A stretch of DNA of 64,000 bases from Zobellia nedashkovskayae (GTDB lineage Bacteria > Bacteroidota > Bacteroidia > Flavobacteriales > Flavobacteriaceae), in assembly GCF_015330125.1 (NCBI RefSeq), contig NZ_JADDXR010000002.1, positions 124,001 to 188,000 of the forward strand. Direction: 5' to 3'. Shown one piece after another: positions 26,806 to 35,597 of the stretch. The notes under the pieces were generated by a model. That model did not search any database, was not told the origin of the DNA, and saw nothing but the letters and a program-made list of their open reading frames with translations. How positions within the stretch are numbered: the first letter of the stretch is position 1; each line of letters starts with the position of its first letter. The translations under genes were made by a program, and so were the position numbers.

Positions 26806-27744
26806 ATGAAAAAATTCCTCCTGATTGCACTCATTACCACTACTACACTATGTGGCCTTAGAGCTCAACAAGATGCCCAGTATACACAATACATGTATAA
26901 CCCAATGCCTATTAACCCTGCCTATGCAGGTTCTCGAGGTGTTTTCAGTATAGCGGCATTACACCGATCACAATGGGTTGGTATACAAGGTGCCCCAACA
27001 ACACAAACACTTAATTTTCACACGCCAGTCTCAGACAGAGTTGGTGTTGGTCTGTCTATTGTGAATGATGATATAGGAAACGGAACAAGTCAAGAAACTT
27101 ATTTTGACGGTGTTTTTTCCTACACCGTACCCCTTTCAAGAGAAGCAAAACTCGCTTTTGGTTTAAAGGCTAGTGCACACGTATTAAACCTAGATTTTAG
27201 TAAACTTGCTAACTACCAAGATGAAACTTCCGGTACAGGTCTAACTAATATTGATAACAAGCTTTCTCCAAACTTTGGTGCGGGGGTTTACTATTACAAT
27301 GAACGATTCTATGTAGGTCTATCCGTTCCTAATTTTTTAGCAACCAAGCATTTTGACGGTGATGCAACTAGTTCTTCTTTTTTAGCAAAGGAACGTATGA
27401 ACTTTTATTTGATGACAGGGTATGTTTACGACCTTAATCAAATATGGCAATTTAAACCAACGCTACTGGTAAAAGCTGTTAACGGAGCTCCATTACAAAT
27501 TGATGTTTCCGCCAATTTCATGTTCCGAAATAAATTTATTTTAGGAGCTGGTTACAGGTGGGATGCTGCTCTTAGTGCCCTTTTTGGGTTTCAAGCTTCA
27601 GACCAAATATTATTGGGGTTAGCTTACGATAGAGAAGTTACTGAACTTGGTGGTTCACGATTTAATGACGGATCATTTGAAGTAATTTTAAGGTATGAAT
27701 TTCGCTCACGTAATAGAAGAAGTATAGCGCCAAGGTTCTTCTAA
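26806..27744 (+). CDS. PorP/SprF family type IX secretion outer-membrane protein (first copy)
   Basis: This 312-residue beta-barrel protein has a signal peptide (to about residue 20, 'CGLRA') followed by the family signature 'QQDAQYTQYMYN' and 'NPAYAGSRG'. The rest alternates hydrophobic strands and ends in Phe ('APRFF'), as outer-membrane barrels do. SprF in Flavobacterium johnsoniae is needed for surface export of SprB, and PorP-type proteins serve type B CTD cargo. This copy precedes the repeat adhesin by about 250 bp. It is closely paralogous to the second copy at 34657-35595, also 312 residues. Confidence 0.95.
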   Translation: MKKFLLIALITTTTLCGLRAQQDAQYTQYMYNPMPINPAYAGSRGVFSIAALHRSQWVGIQGAPTTQTLNFHTPVSDRVGVGLSIVNDDIGNGTSQETYFDGVFSYTVPLSREAKLAFGLKASAHVLNLDFSKLANYQDETSGTGLTNIDNKLSPNFGAGVYYYNERFYVGLSVPNFLATKHFDGDATSSSFLAKERMNFYLMTGYVYDLNQIWQFKPTLLVKAVNGAPLQIDVSANFMFRNKFILGAGYRWDAALSALFGFQASDQILLGLAYDREVTELGGSRFNDGSFEVILRYEFRSRNRRSIAPRFF

Positions 27745-27791
27745 GTTTTAGATTATTTTACTCTTGCTCTAACCGCGGTTTTTATATGATT

Positions 27792-27799
27792 TAAATTTG
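27792..27799 (+). promoter_or_regulatory. -7 promoter element upstream of the repeat adhesin
   Basis: The sequence TAAATTTG matches TAnnTTTG perfectly between the first PorP/SprF gene and the adhesin. Downstream, within the predicted leader of about 190 nt or more, lie a GGGTTTAACCC palindrome (27820-27830) and a hairpin AAGGTC/GACCTT (27925-27940). A clear -33 partner is absent. Confidence 0.4.
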
Positions 27800-27990
27800 T
27801 TCACTCCATTCTTCATTTTGGGTTTAACCCGAAACATTGCATAAATAAATATTACGACTAAGTTATCCTACACATTAAGGGGTCTATACATCTACTTTTT
27901 TACACTATACAACATATAGTTTGCAAGGTCTCCTGACCTTATTAAATTTACCTCACAAATTTGTAGGTCTTTATTTACAATAGCTACATC

Positions 27991-30900
27991 TTGCTATTCC
28001 AAAGACTTTATAAAATACATTCCCTATTGGCGAATCGTTTTAAAAAAATTTTCGGGGCAATTCTCTTAGTATTACTTGCCCATGCGGGAAACGCTCAACA
28101 AACCACAAATTGGACGTCGGTATCATCCACAGTATGGGAATCCGTAACCAATGATGGTTTAGTGCGCGTTCAATGTACTGTATCTGGCGGCGTATCAATC
28201 TCTGGTCCGGAAACAATGGGTTGCACCAGTGCTGCAACTTATAGCGATCCTGCAGTTTTTGGAAGTCCTTCTTTAGAGGTTTCAGCTGATGCAGGTAATT
28301 TAAACTTCTTTTTCTTTGATGCCATAACCGGAAATCCTGTACACATTGTAAATCCTATAGTGCATGTCGATAAAGTAGGAACCGTGGGTTTCGTTCTATT
28401 AAGCTTTCAAGCGGCAACAGGAAACTTTAATATTACTAATGGTACATGGACGGAACTAAGTTCTAACGGACCTATATTTGAATCTACTCCTACCCTTTTC
28501 AATATTGATGATAATGCATTAATTATTAGTGGTTTTGGAACTGATGAATGTGGAAACGGTTCGAATATAGGAACAGGAGGAGGAAGTTTGCGTGTTGAAG
28601 AAGTTACTGAGTCAATCGAGATGGATGTAGATGTAACTGGTGGCCTGCTCCCTTTTTTGGCCGCTCCGGATGAAGTAGAATTCGTGCTTACCAATCTTAT
28701 TATTGCCGAACCTAAAATTGAAGTAACCAAAACAGTTGTCGAAAATTTTTCAAATCCTGTCAGTATTGGAGATACTGTAAATTACACAATTACCGTAGAA
28801 AACACAGGAAATGTCACTTTAGATAATATTGATCTAACTGATACTTTTTCGGATATAGATTCAAATAATCTAACTTTAACAAGCCCCCCTGCTTTTAGTA
28901 GTTCCTCTTTAAGCTCGCTTGAAGGCACACTCCTTCCTGGGGAAACTGCAACCTATTTAGCAAGCTTTTCACTGACCACACCTGTATTGCAAACAGGAGG
29001 AATCATTAATCAAATAAGTGTTCTTGCCGATAGTCCCTACGGAACAGATGATGTAGATGATATTTCTGACGATGGTGTTGATACCGATGGAAATGTCGAG
29101 GATGACGCCACCATCAGTTATTTTCCTACGACCGATGATGATACGGTTAACATCTGTGAAGAAGGGACAGTTGATATTTATGTTCTTACAAATGATGATT
29201 TTGGAGGAAACGGACCTTCATCCGGAAGCATATTTATTGTTAGTCCTGCCAGCTCTGGAAGTGCTTTAGTTAATGACAATACAACCCCGTCCAATCCTAT
29301 TGATGATTATATAACATATACTTCAGCTCTTGGATATACAGGTTCAGATAGTTTCGTTTATGGAATAACAGATAGCAAAGGATATACCCAACATGCAATA
29401 GTATCCGTTACAGAAACCGCGGCTCCAAATGCCGGTATTGACGGAACTTTGACTATCTGCGAAGGAACCACCGTAACCGAAACACAACTCTTTGACCAAC
29501 TAGACGGAACTCCTGATTCAGGGGGAACATGGACACCTATTCCTGCAGGTGCTGGAACATACACCTACACCTTAACGGCAACTTCGCCTTGTACTGTCGA
29601 TAGTACTTCCAAGGTAGTTGTTTCCGAGCAAGCAACTCCGAATGCAGGAACCGACGGAACTTTGACCATCTGCGAAGGAACCACCGTAACCGAAACACAA
29701 CTTTTTGACGAACTTGGTGGTTCGCCAGAAACTGGTGGGAACTGGACACCGACCCTTGCAGGTGCTGGAACATATACTTATACCGTAACGGCAACTTCGC
29801 CTTGTACTGTTGATAGTACTTCCGAGGTAGTTGTTTCCGAGCAAGCAACTCCGAACGCAGGAACCGACGGAACATTGACCATCTGCGAAGGAACCACCGT
29901 AACAGAATCACAACTCTTTGACGAACTTGGTGGTTCGCCAGAAACTGGTGGGAATTGGACTCCGACCCTTGCAGGTGCAGGAACATACACCTACACCGTA
30001 ACGGCAACATCGCCTTGTATTGTTGATAGTACTTCCGAAATAGTTGTTTCCGAGCAGGCAACTCCGAACGCAGGAACCGATGGGATATTGACCATCTGTG
30101 AAGGAACCACTGTAACAGAATCACAACTCTTTGACGAACTTACTGATTCGCCAGACCTTGGTGGAACATGGTCACCAACAATGTCTGGTGCAGGAACATA
30201 CACTTATACCGTTGCGGCAACTTCGCCTTGTACTGTCGATAGTACTTCCGAGGTAGTTGTTTCCGAGCAGGCAACTCCGAACGCAGGAACCGACGGAACT
30301 TTGACCATCTGCGAAGGAACCACCGTAACCGAAACACAACTTTTTGACGAACTCGGCGGTTCGCCGGAATCCGGCGGAACATGGTCTCCCACTCTTTCAA
30401 GCGCTGGAACATACACCTATACTGTAACGGCAACTTCGCCTTGTACTGTCGATAGTACTTCCAAAGTAATTGTTTCCGAGCAGGCAACTCCGAATGCAGG
30501 AACCGACGGAACTTTGACTATCTGCGAAGGAAGCACCGTAACCGAAACACAACTCTTTGACGAACTTGGTGGTTCGCCGGAACCTGGTGGGAACTGGACA
30601 CCGACCCTTGCAGGTGCTGGAACATATACTTATACGGTAACGGCAACATCGCCTTGTACTGTTGATAGTACTTCCGAGGTAGTTGTTTCCGAGCAAGCAA
30701 CTCCGAACGCAGGAACCGATGGGATATTGACCATCTGTGAAGGAACCACTGTAACAGAATCACAACTCTTTGACGAACTTACTGATTCGCCAGACCTTGG
30801 TGGAACATGGTCACCAACAATGTCTGGTGCAGGAACATACACCTATACCGTTGCGGCAACTTCGCCTTGTACAGGAGACGACACCTCAGAAGTAGTTGTT

Positions 30901-33900
30901 ACAGAAAAAGCATTACCTAATGCAGGAACCGACGGAACATTGACCATCTGCGAAGGAACCACCGTAACAGAATCACAACTCTTTGACGAACTTGGTGGTT
31001 CGCCAGACACTGGTGGGAACTGGACACCGACCCTTGCAGGTGCTGGAACATATACTTATACTGTAACGGCAACATCGCCTTGTACTGTTGATAGTACTTC
31101 CGAGGTAGTTGTTTCCGAGCAGGCAACTCCGAACGCAGGAACCGACGGAACTTTGACTATCTGCGAAGGAACCACTGTAACAGAAACACAACTTTTTGAC
31201 GAACTCGGCGGTTCGCCGGAACCTGGTGGGAACTGGACACCAACAATGTCTGGTGCAGGAACATACACCTATACCGTTGCGGCAACTTCGCCATGTACAG
31301 TAGATGATACTTCGGAAATTGTGGTAACAGAACTAATAAATCCTAATGCAGGTACCGATGGTTCTTTGACCGTCTGTCAAGGTACGACCGTAACTGAAGA
31401 TCAACTTTTTAATGAGCTTGGTGGAAGTCCGGACCCTGGCGGAAGTTGGACACCTGCCCTTGCGAGTTCTGGAACATATACTTATACGGTAACTTCCTCG
31501 TGTACTGGAGATGATACTTCTCAAGTTGTTGTTACCGAGCAAGTTTTACCTAATGCCGGTATTGATGGAACATTAACCATCTGCGAAGGAACTACTGTTA
31601 CCGAAACACAACTTTTTGATGAACTAGGCGGCTCCCCAAATCCTGGTGGAGACTGGACGCCTGCCCTTGCTGGTGCAGGAACATATACGTATACCGTTGT
31701 AGCGACTTCTGCATGTACTGTAGATGGCACCTCGGAAGTGGTCGTAACAGAAGAACCGACTGCAAATGCTGGTATTGATGGAACATTGACTATCTGTGAA
31801 GGAACTACTGTTACCGAAACACAACTCTTCGATGAACTAGGCGGTTCGCCGGACTCCAGCGGGAATTGGACGCCTACCTTTGCGGGTGCAGGAACATACA
31901 CCTATACCGTAATGGCAACTTCACCATGTACAGCAAATGATACTTCGGAAGTTGTGGTAACAGAACAAGTAAATCCGAATGCAGGTACTGATGGTTCTTT
32001 GACCATTTGTGAAGGCACAACTGTTACTGAAAGTCAACTTTTGTCAGAACTTGGTAACAATCCTGACTCAGGGGGAACATGGTTACCAGCAATGGCCGGT
32101 GCAGGAACATATACCTATACCGTAACTGCAACTTCGCCTTGTACCGTAGATGATACTTCAATAATCGTGGTAACCGAGCAGGTATTACCTAATGCGGGTA
32201 CCGATGGAACATTGACCATATGCGAGGGCGAGACCGTAAACGAAACACAGCTCTTTGCTCAACTTGGAGGTGCTGATTCTGGTGGAACATGGACACCGAC
32301 AATGGCAGGCGCAGGAACGTACACTTATACAATAACAGCAATTTCACCATGTGCCATTGATGATACTTCAGAAGTGGTAGTTACCGAGCAGGTATTACCT
32401 AATGCGGGTACCGATGGAACATTGACCATTTGTGCGGACGAAACCGTAAACGAAACACAGCTCTTTGCTCAACTTGGAGGTGCTGATTCAGGTGGAACAT
32501 GGACGCCCATGATGGCAGGTGCAGGAACGTACATTTATACAATAGCAGCAATTATGCCGTGTGCCATTGATGATACTTCAGAAGTGGTAGTTACCGAGCA
32601 GGTATTGCCTAATGCGGGTACCGATGGAACATTAATTATATGCGAAGGAATCACAATAACTGAAGCTCAACTTTTTGACGAACTTGGTGGAACACCAGAT
32701 TCAGGAGGAACCTGGTCACCGGTTGTGGCAGGAGCTGGAACGTATACTTATACCGTAACTGCAACTTCACCTTGCGCTATTGATGATACTTCAGAAGTTA
32801 TTGTTACAGAACAGGCACCACCAAATGCAGGTACGGATGGGACATTAGAAATATGCGAAGGCAATAGTCTTACCGAAGCCCTGCTTTTTGCGGAACTTGG
32901 AGGCTCACCAGACCCTGGTGGAAACTGGACTCCTACCCTTTCGGGTGCAGGAACATACACTTATACCGTTGCGGCAACTTCGCCATGCACAGGAAATGAT
33001 ACTTCTGAAATTATTGTAACTGAAGTAGCTGCGCCTAATGCTGGTACCGATGGAACATTGATTATCTGTGAAGGAATCACAGTAACTGAAACTCAACTTT
33101 TTGATGAACTTGGCGGAACACCTGATTCTAGTGGAAGCTGGACGCCAACAATGGCTGGCGCTGGAACGTACACCTATACCGTAATTGCAACATTACCGTG
33201 TACTGTGGATAGTACTTCAGAAGTAATCGTATCAGAACAGCCAACTCCAAATGCGGGTACAGACGGAAGTTTGACCATTTGTGAGGGCGAGACCGTAAAC
33301 GAAACTCAACTTCTTGCCCAACTTGGCACTCCAGATTCTGGTGGAGTATGGACACCCGCAATGGCTGGCGCAGGAACATATACTTATACCGTAATGGCGA
33401 TTACTCCATGTACTCTAGATGATATATCCGAAGTAGTTGTATCTGAACAACCAATTCCAGATGCAGGAACAAACGGAACTTTGACTATTTGCCAAGGAAC
33501 TATCGTAACCGAAACACAACTCTTTGATGAACTTAACGGAACTCCCGATACTGGTGGCGATTGGACACCTACTCTGGCTGGTGCAGGAACATATACTTAT
33601 ATCGTAAAAGGTAATGTTTGTCCAAACGCAATTGCAAATATTATCGTTAATGAAGAAATTCAGCCGAATGCCGGAACAGATGCAACGCTTACCATATGCC
33701 CGGGTTCAACTGTAACAGAGGCAGAACTCTTTTTGCTCTTAGGAACTGATAATACTAGCGGTACATGGAATCCTAATCCTGAAGGAGCCAGTGCAGGAAT
33801 GTATACCTATAGTATTACTGGAAACATATGTGGTGGTGATTCAACAGCAACAGTTGCGGTTACTATTTCTAATCTAGATTCGGATGGTGATACCATATTA

Positions 33901-34641
33901 GATTGTGATGAAATAATAGATGGTACCGATCCTTTTGACGACTGCGATTCCATAGGCGGGAAACCATTGGCCAGCAGCGATTGTGATAATGACAAACTCA
34001 CGGAAGAAGAGGAATCTTTATTGGGCACAGACCCAATGAATCCAGATTCTGATGGTGACGGAGTAATAGACGGACAAGAAGTAATTGACAGTACTGATCC
34101 GCTGGACAATTGTGATTTCTTATTGGAAAGTCAAACTTTTGCTCCGAGTAGAATCTGGAATGATGCGGACTGTGATATGGACAACCTCACGAACGAACAA
34201 GAAATAGACAGGGGAACCGATTCTACCAATCCTGATACCGACGGTGATACTATAAATGACGGACAAGAGGTGATGGACAATACCGATCCGCTTGACCCTT
34301 GCGATTCAATTGGTGGCACAGCACCTAACAACATTTCCTGTGAATTATTTATTGAGTTAGACCTCGTTAAACAAGGAGATATTTTAAACGGAAGTTTTAG
34401 GATTATTAATATTGACCGCTACCCTAATCATCAGGTAGAGATATTTAATAGATGGGGTATTCTAGTTTGGGAGTCTTCTAAATATGACAACAACAATAAT
34501 GCTTTTGAAGGATTATCAAAAGGAAGAATTACCATTATAGAAAACCAAAAATTACCATCTGGTGTTTATTTCTATAAAATAAAATATGTAGCTAAAGGTG
34601 AGGATAAGATGAAAGAAGGATACCTCTATCTACAAGATTAA
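27991..34641 (+). CDS. Giant T9SS type B surface adhesin with 21 tandem repeats
   Basis: This protein of 2216 residues has no ATG at the start; TTG at 27991 or at 28027 must be used. The signal peptide ends near 'LLAHAGNAQ'. A DUF11-like domain (about 239-374, 'IEVTKTVVENFSNPVSIGDT') and a cadherin-like domain (385-478) follow. Then come 21 repeats of 69-71 residues (about 479-1960), each with 'PNAGTDGTLTICEG' and 'GAGTYTYTVTATSPC' and usually two cysteines. A calcium-binding thrombospondin-3-like stretch (1961-2110, 'DSDGDGVIDGQE') precedes the C-terminal gliding-motility type sorting domain ('VEIFNRWGILVWESSK', 'LPSGVYFYKIKY'). It is secreted by T9SS to the surface, probably as an adhesin. 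Flanking PorP/SprF genes and the PorE-like gene fit export and anchoring. Confidence 0.92.
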   Translation: MLFQRLYKIHSLLANRFKKIFGAILLVLLAHAGNAQQTTNWTSVSSTVWESVTNDGLVRVQCTVSGGVSISGPETMGCTSAATYSDPAVFGSPSLEVSADAGNLNFFFFDAITGNPVHIVNPIVHVDKVGTVGFVLLSFQAATGNFNITNGTWTELSSNGPIFESTPTLFNIDDNALIISGFGTDECGNGSNIGTGGGSLRVEEVTESIEMDVDVTGGLLPFLAAPDEVEFVLTNLIIAEPKIEVTKTVVENFSNPVSIGDTVNYTITVENTGNVTLDNIDLTDTFSDIDSNNLTLTSPPAFSSSSLSSLEGTLLPGETATYLASFSLTTPVLQTGGIINQISVLADSPYGTDDVDDISDDGVDTDGNVEDDATISYFPTTDDDTVNICEEGTVDIYVLTNDDFGGNGPSSGSIFIVSPASSGSALVNDNTTPSNPIDDYITYTSALGYTGSDSFVYGITDSKGYTQHAIVSVTETAAPNAGIDGTLTICEGTTVTETQLFDQLDGTPDSGGTWTPIPAGAGTYTYTLTATSPCTVDSTSKVVVSEQATPNAGTDGTLTICEGTTVTETQLFDELGGSPETGGNWTPTLAGAGTYTYTVTATSPCTVDSTSEVVVSEQATPNAGTDGTLTICEGTTVTESQLFDELGGSPETGGNWTPTLAGAGTYTYTVTATSPCIVDSTSEIVVSEQATPNAGTDGILTICEGTTVTESQLFDELTDSPDLGGTWSPTMSGAGTYTYTVAATSPCTVDSTSEVVVSEQATPNAGTDGTLTICEGTTVTETQLFDELGGSPESGGTWSPTLSSAGTYTYTVTATSPCTVDSTSKVIVSEQATPNAGTDGTLTICEGSTVTETQLFDELGGSPEPGGNWTPTLAGAGTYTYTVTATSPCTVDSTSEVVVSEQATPNAGTDGILTICEGTTVTESQLFDELTDSPDLGGTWSPTMSGAGTYTYTVAATSPCTGDDTSEVVVTEKALPNAGTDGTLTICEGTTVTESQLFDELGGSPDTGGNWTPTLAGAGTYTYTVTATSPCTVDSTSEVVVSEQATPNAGTDGTLTICEGTTVTETQLFDELGGSPEPGGNWTPTMSGAGTYTYTVAATSPCTVDDTSEIVVTELINPNAGTDGSLTVCQGTTVTEDQLFNELGGSPDPGGSWTPALASSGTYTYTVTSSCTGDDTSQVVVTEQVLPNAGIDGTLTICEGTTVTETQLFDELGGSPNPGGDWTPALAGAGTYTYTVVATSACTVDGTSEVVVTEEPTANAGIDGTLTICEGTTVTETQLFDELGGSPDSSGNWTPTFAGAGTYTYTVMATSPCTANDTSEVVVTEQVNPNAGTDGSLTICEGTTVTESQLLSELGNNPDSGGTWLPAMAGAGTYTYTVTATSPCTVDDTSIIVVTEQVLPNAGTDGTLTICEGETVNETQLFAQLGGADSGGTWTPTMAGAGTYTYTITAISPCAIDDTSEVVVTEQVLPNAGTDGTLTICADETVNETQLFAQLGGADSGGTWTPMMAGAGTYIYTIAAIMPCAIDDTSEVVVTEQVLPNAGTDGTLIICEGITITEAQLFDELGGTPDSGGTWSPVVAGAGTYTYTVTATSPCAIDDTSEVIVTEQAPPNAGTDGTLEICEGNSLTEALLFAELGGSPDPGGNWTPTLSGAGTYTYTVAATSPCTGNDTSEIIVTEVAAPNAGTDGTLIICEGITVTETQLFDELGGTPDSSGSWTPTMAGAGTYTYTVIATLPCTVDSTSEVIVSEQPTPNAGTDGSLTICEGETVNETQLLAQLGTPDSGGVWTPAMAGAGTYTYTVMAITPCTLDDISEVVVSEQPIPDAGTNGTLTICQGTIVTETQLFDELNGTPDTGGDWTPTLAGAGTYTYIVKGNVCPNAIANIIVNEEIQPNAGTDATLTICPGSTVTEAELFLLLGTDNTSGTWNPNPEGASAGMYTYSITGNICGGDSTATVAVTISNLDSDGDTILDCDEIIDGTDPFDDCDSIGGKPLASSDCDNDKLTEEEESLLGTDPMNPDSDGDGVIDGQEVIDSTDPLDNCDFLLESQTFAPSRIWNDADCDMDNLTNEQEIDRGTDSTNPDTDGDTINDGQEVMDNTDPLDPCDSIGGTAPNNISCELFIELDLVKQGDILNGSFRIINIDRYPNHQVEIFNRWGILVWESSKYDNNNNAFEGLSKGRITIIENQKLPSGVYFYKIKYVAKGEDKMKEGYLYLQD
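29425..33870 (+). repeat. Tandem coding repeat, 21 units of about 213 bp
   Basis: Units begin at 29425, 29638, 29851, 30064, 30277, 30490, 30703, 30916 and 31129 with an exact 213-bp period; later units are 207-213 bp. Units 1-9 are highly alike at DNA level, and unit 4 (30064) and unit 7 (30703) are nearly identical over about 170 bp, pointing to recent copying of a three-unit block. Units towards the 3' end are more diverged. Such repeats can expand or shrink by slippage or recombination. Confidence 0.93.
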
Positions 34642-34656
34642 ACAGAGCAAGTAAAC

Positions 34657-35595
34657 ATGAAAGGTACGATACTAAAAATCTTGTTTTTACTTCTGACGAT
34701 GCAATTAAGCTTCGGGCAGCAGGATGCTCAATTCACCCAATACATGTATAACACATTAACGGTAAATCCTGCCTATGCCGGTTCTAGAGATGTTCTCGGC
34801 GTTTCGCTACTACACCGCTCGCAATGGGTTGGAATGGACGGAGCTCCTAGTACACAAACCTTCAACATACAAGGTCCTTACAATGACAAAATAGGATTAG
34901 GGTTTTCTATCGTACATGACGAAATTGGAAATAACACCAACCAAAGCACCAACTTTGATGTTGCTTTCTCATACAGTGTGCCTACCTCCGAGAATTACGA
35001 ACTATCCTTTGGTCTTTCTGCTGGTGGGCAGTTGTTAAATATCGATTTTAATAAATTGAGAAATTATAGTGCTAGTCTGGCACCATCCGTAGAAAAAGAA
35101 TTATATAAAAAATTTACGCCCAATGTGGGAGCCGGAGTATACTTTCACTCCAATAAATTTTATATTGGTCTTTCTGCACCTAATATCTTAGAAACCGAAC
35201 ATTTTCAAAATCCAGATGATAATGGTTCTGTAATAGCTTCTGAGCGCATGAATTTTTATCTGATTTCCGGATATGTCTTTGACCTAACTCCATCTTTGAA
35301 ATTTAAGCCCGCATATCTTATAAAAGCTGTTACCGGGGCTCCTCTTCAGGTTGATCTTTCCGCTAATTTTTTAATCAACGAAAAATTTACCTTGGGTGCT
35401 GCCTATAGATGGGATGCTGCCATGAGTGCGCTATTTGGCTTCCACATGGGAAAGCAATTTATGCTGGGACTTGCCTATGACCGAGAAATATCTTCATTAG
35501 GTGGTTCACAATTTAATGATGGTTCTTTTGAAATATTTCTCAGGTATGAATTCATTAAGAATAATAAAATTGACCTAACCCCTAGATTCTTTTAG
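34657..35595 (+). CDS. PorP/SprF family type IX secretion outer-membrane protein (second copy)
   Basis: This 312-residue protein has a signal peptide ('LLLTMQLSFG') directly followed by 'QQDAQFTQYMYN' and 'NPAYAGSRD', the PorP/SprF signature. The beta-strand pattern matches the first copy at 26806-27744 across the whole length, and the C-terminus is 'TPRFF'. It starts 15 bp after the giant adhesin stop and ends 2 bp before the PorE-like gene, so the three are almost certainly cotranscribed. This matches the sprB-sprF order of F. johnsoniae, where SprF delivers its own adhesin. Confidence 0.96.
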   Translation: MKGTILKILFLLLTMQLSFGQQDAQFTQYMYNTLTVNPAYAGSRDVLGVSLLHRSQWVGMDGAPSTQTFNIQGPYNDKIGLGFSIVHDEIGNNTNQSTNFDVAFSYSVPTSENYELSFGLSAGGQLLNIDFNKLRNYSASLAPSVEKELYKKFTPNVGAGVYFHSNKFYIGLSAPNILETEHFQNPDDNGSVIASERMNFYLISGYVFDLTPSLKFKPAYLIKAVTGAPLQVDLSANFLINEKFTLGAAYRWDAAMSALFGFHMGKQFMLGLAYDREISSLGGSQFNDGSFEIFLRYEFIKNNKIDLTPRFF

Positions 35596-35597
35596 AA

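Noticed and set aside
29357..33379. Many long open frames on the minus strand opposite the repeat adhesin
   Set aside because: They recur with the repeat period and are antisense shadows of the repeated coding sequence; none has a plausible start context or family.
29425..33870. CRISPR array, because of regular repeats
   Set aside because: The repeats are contiguous, in frame, 213 bp long and lack unique spacers or cas genes.
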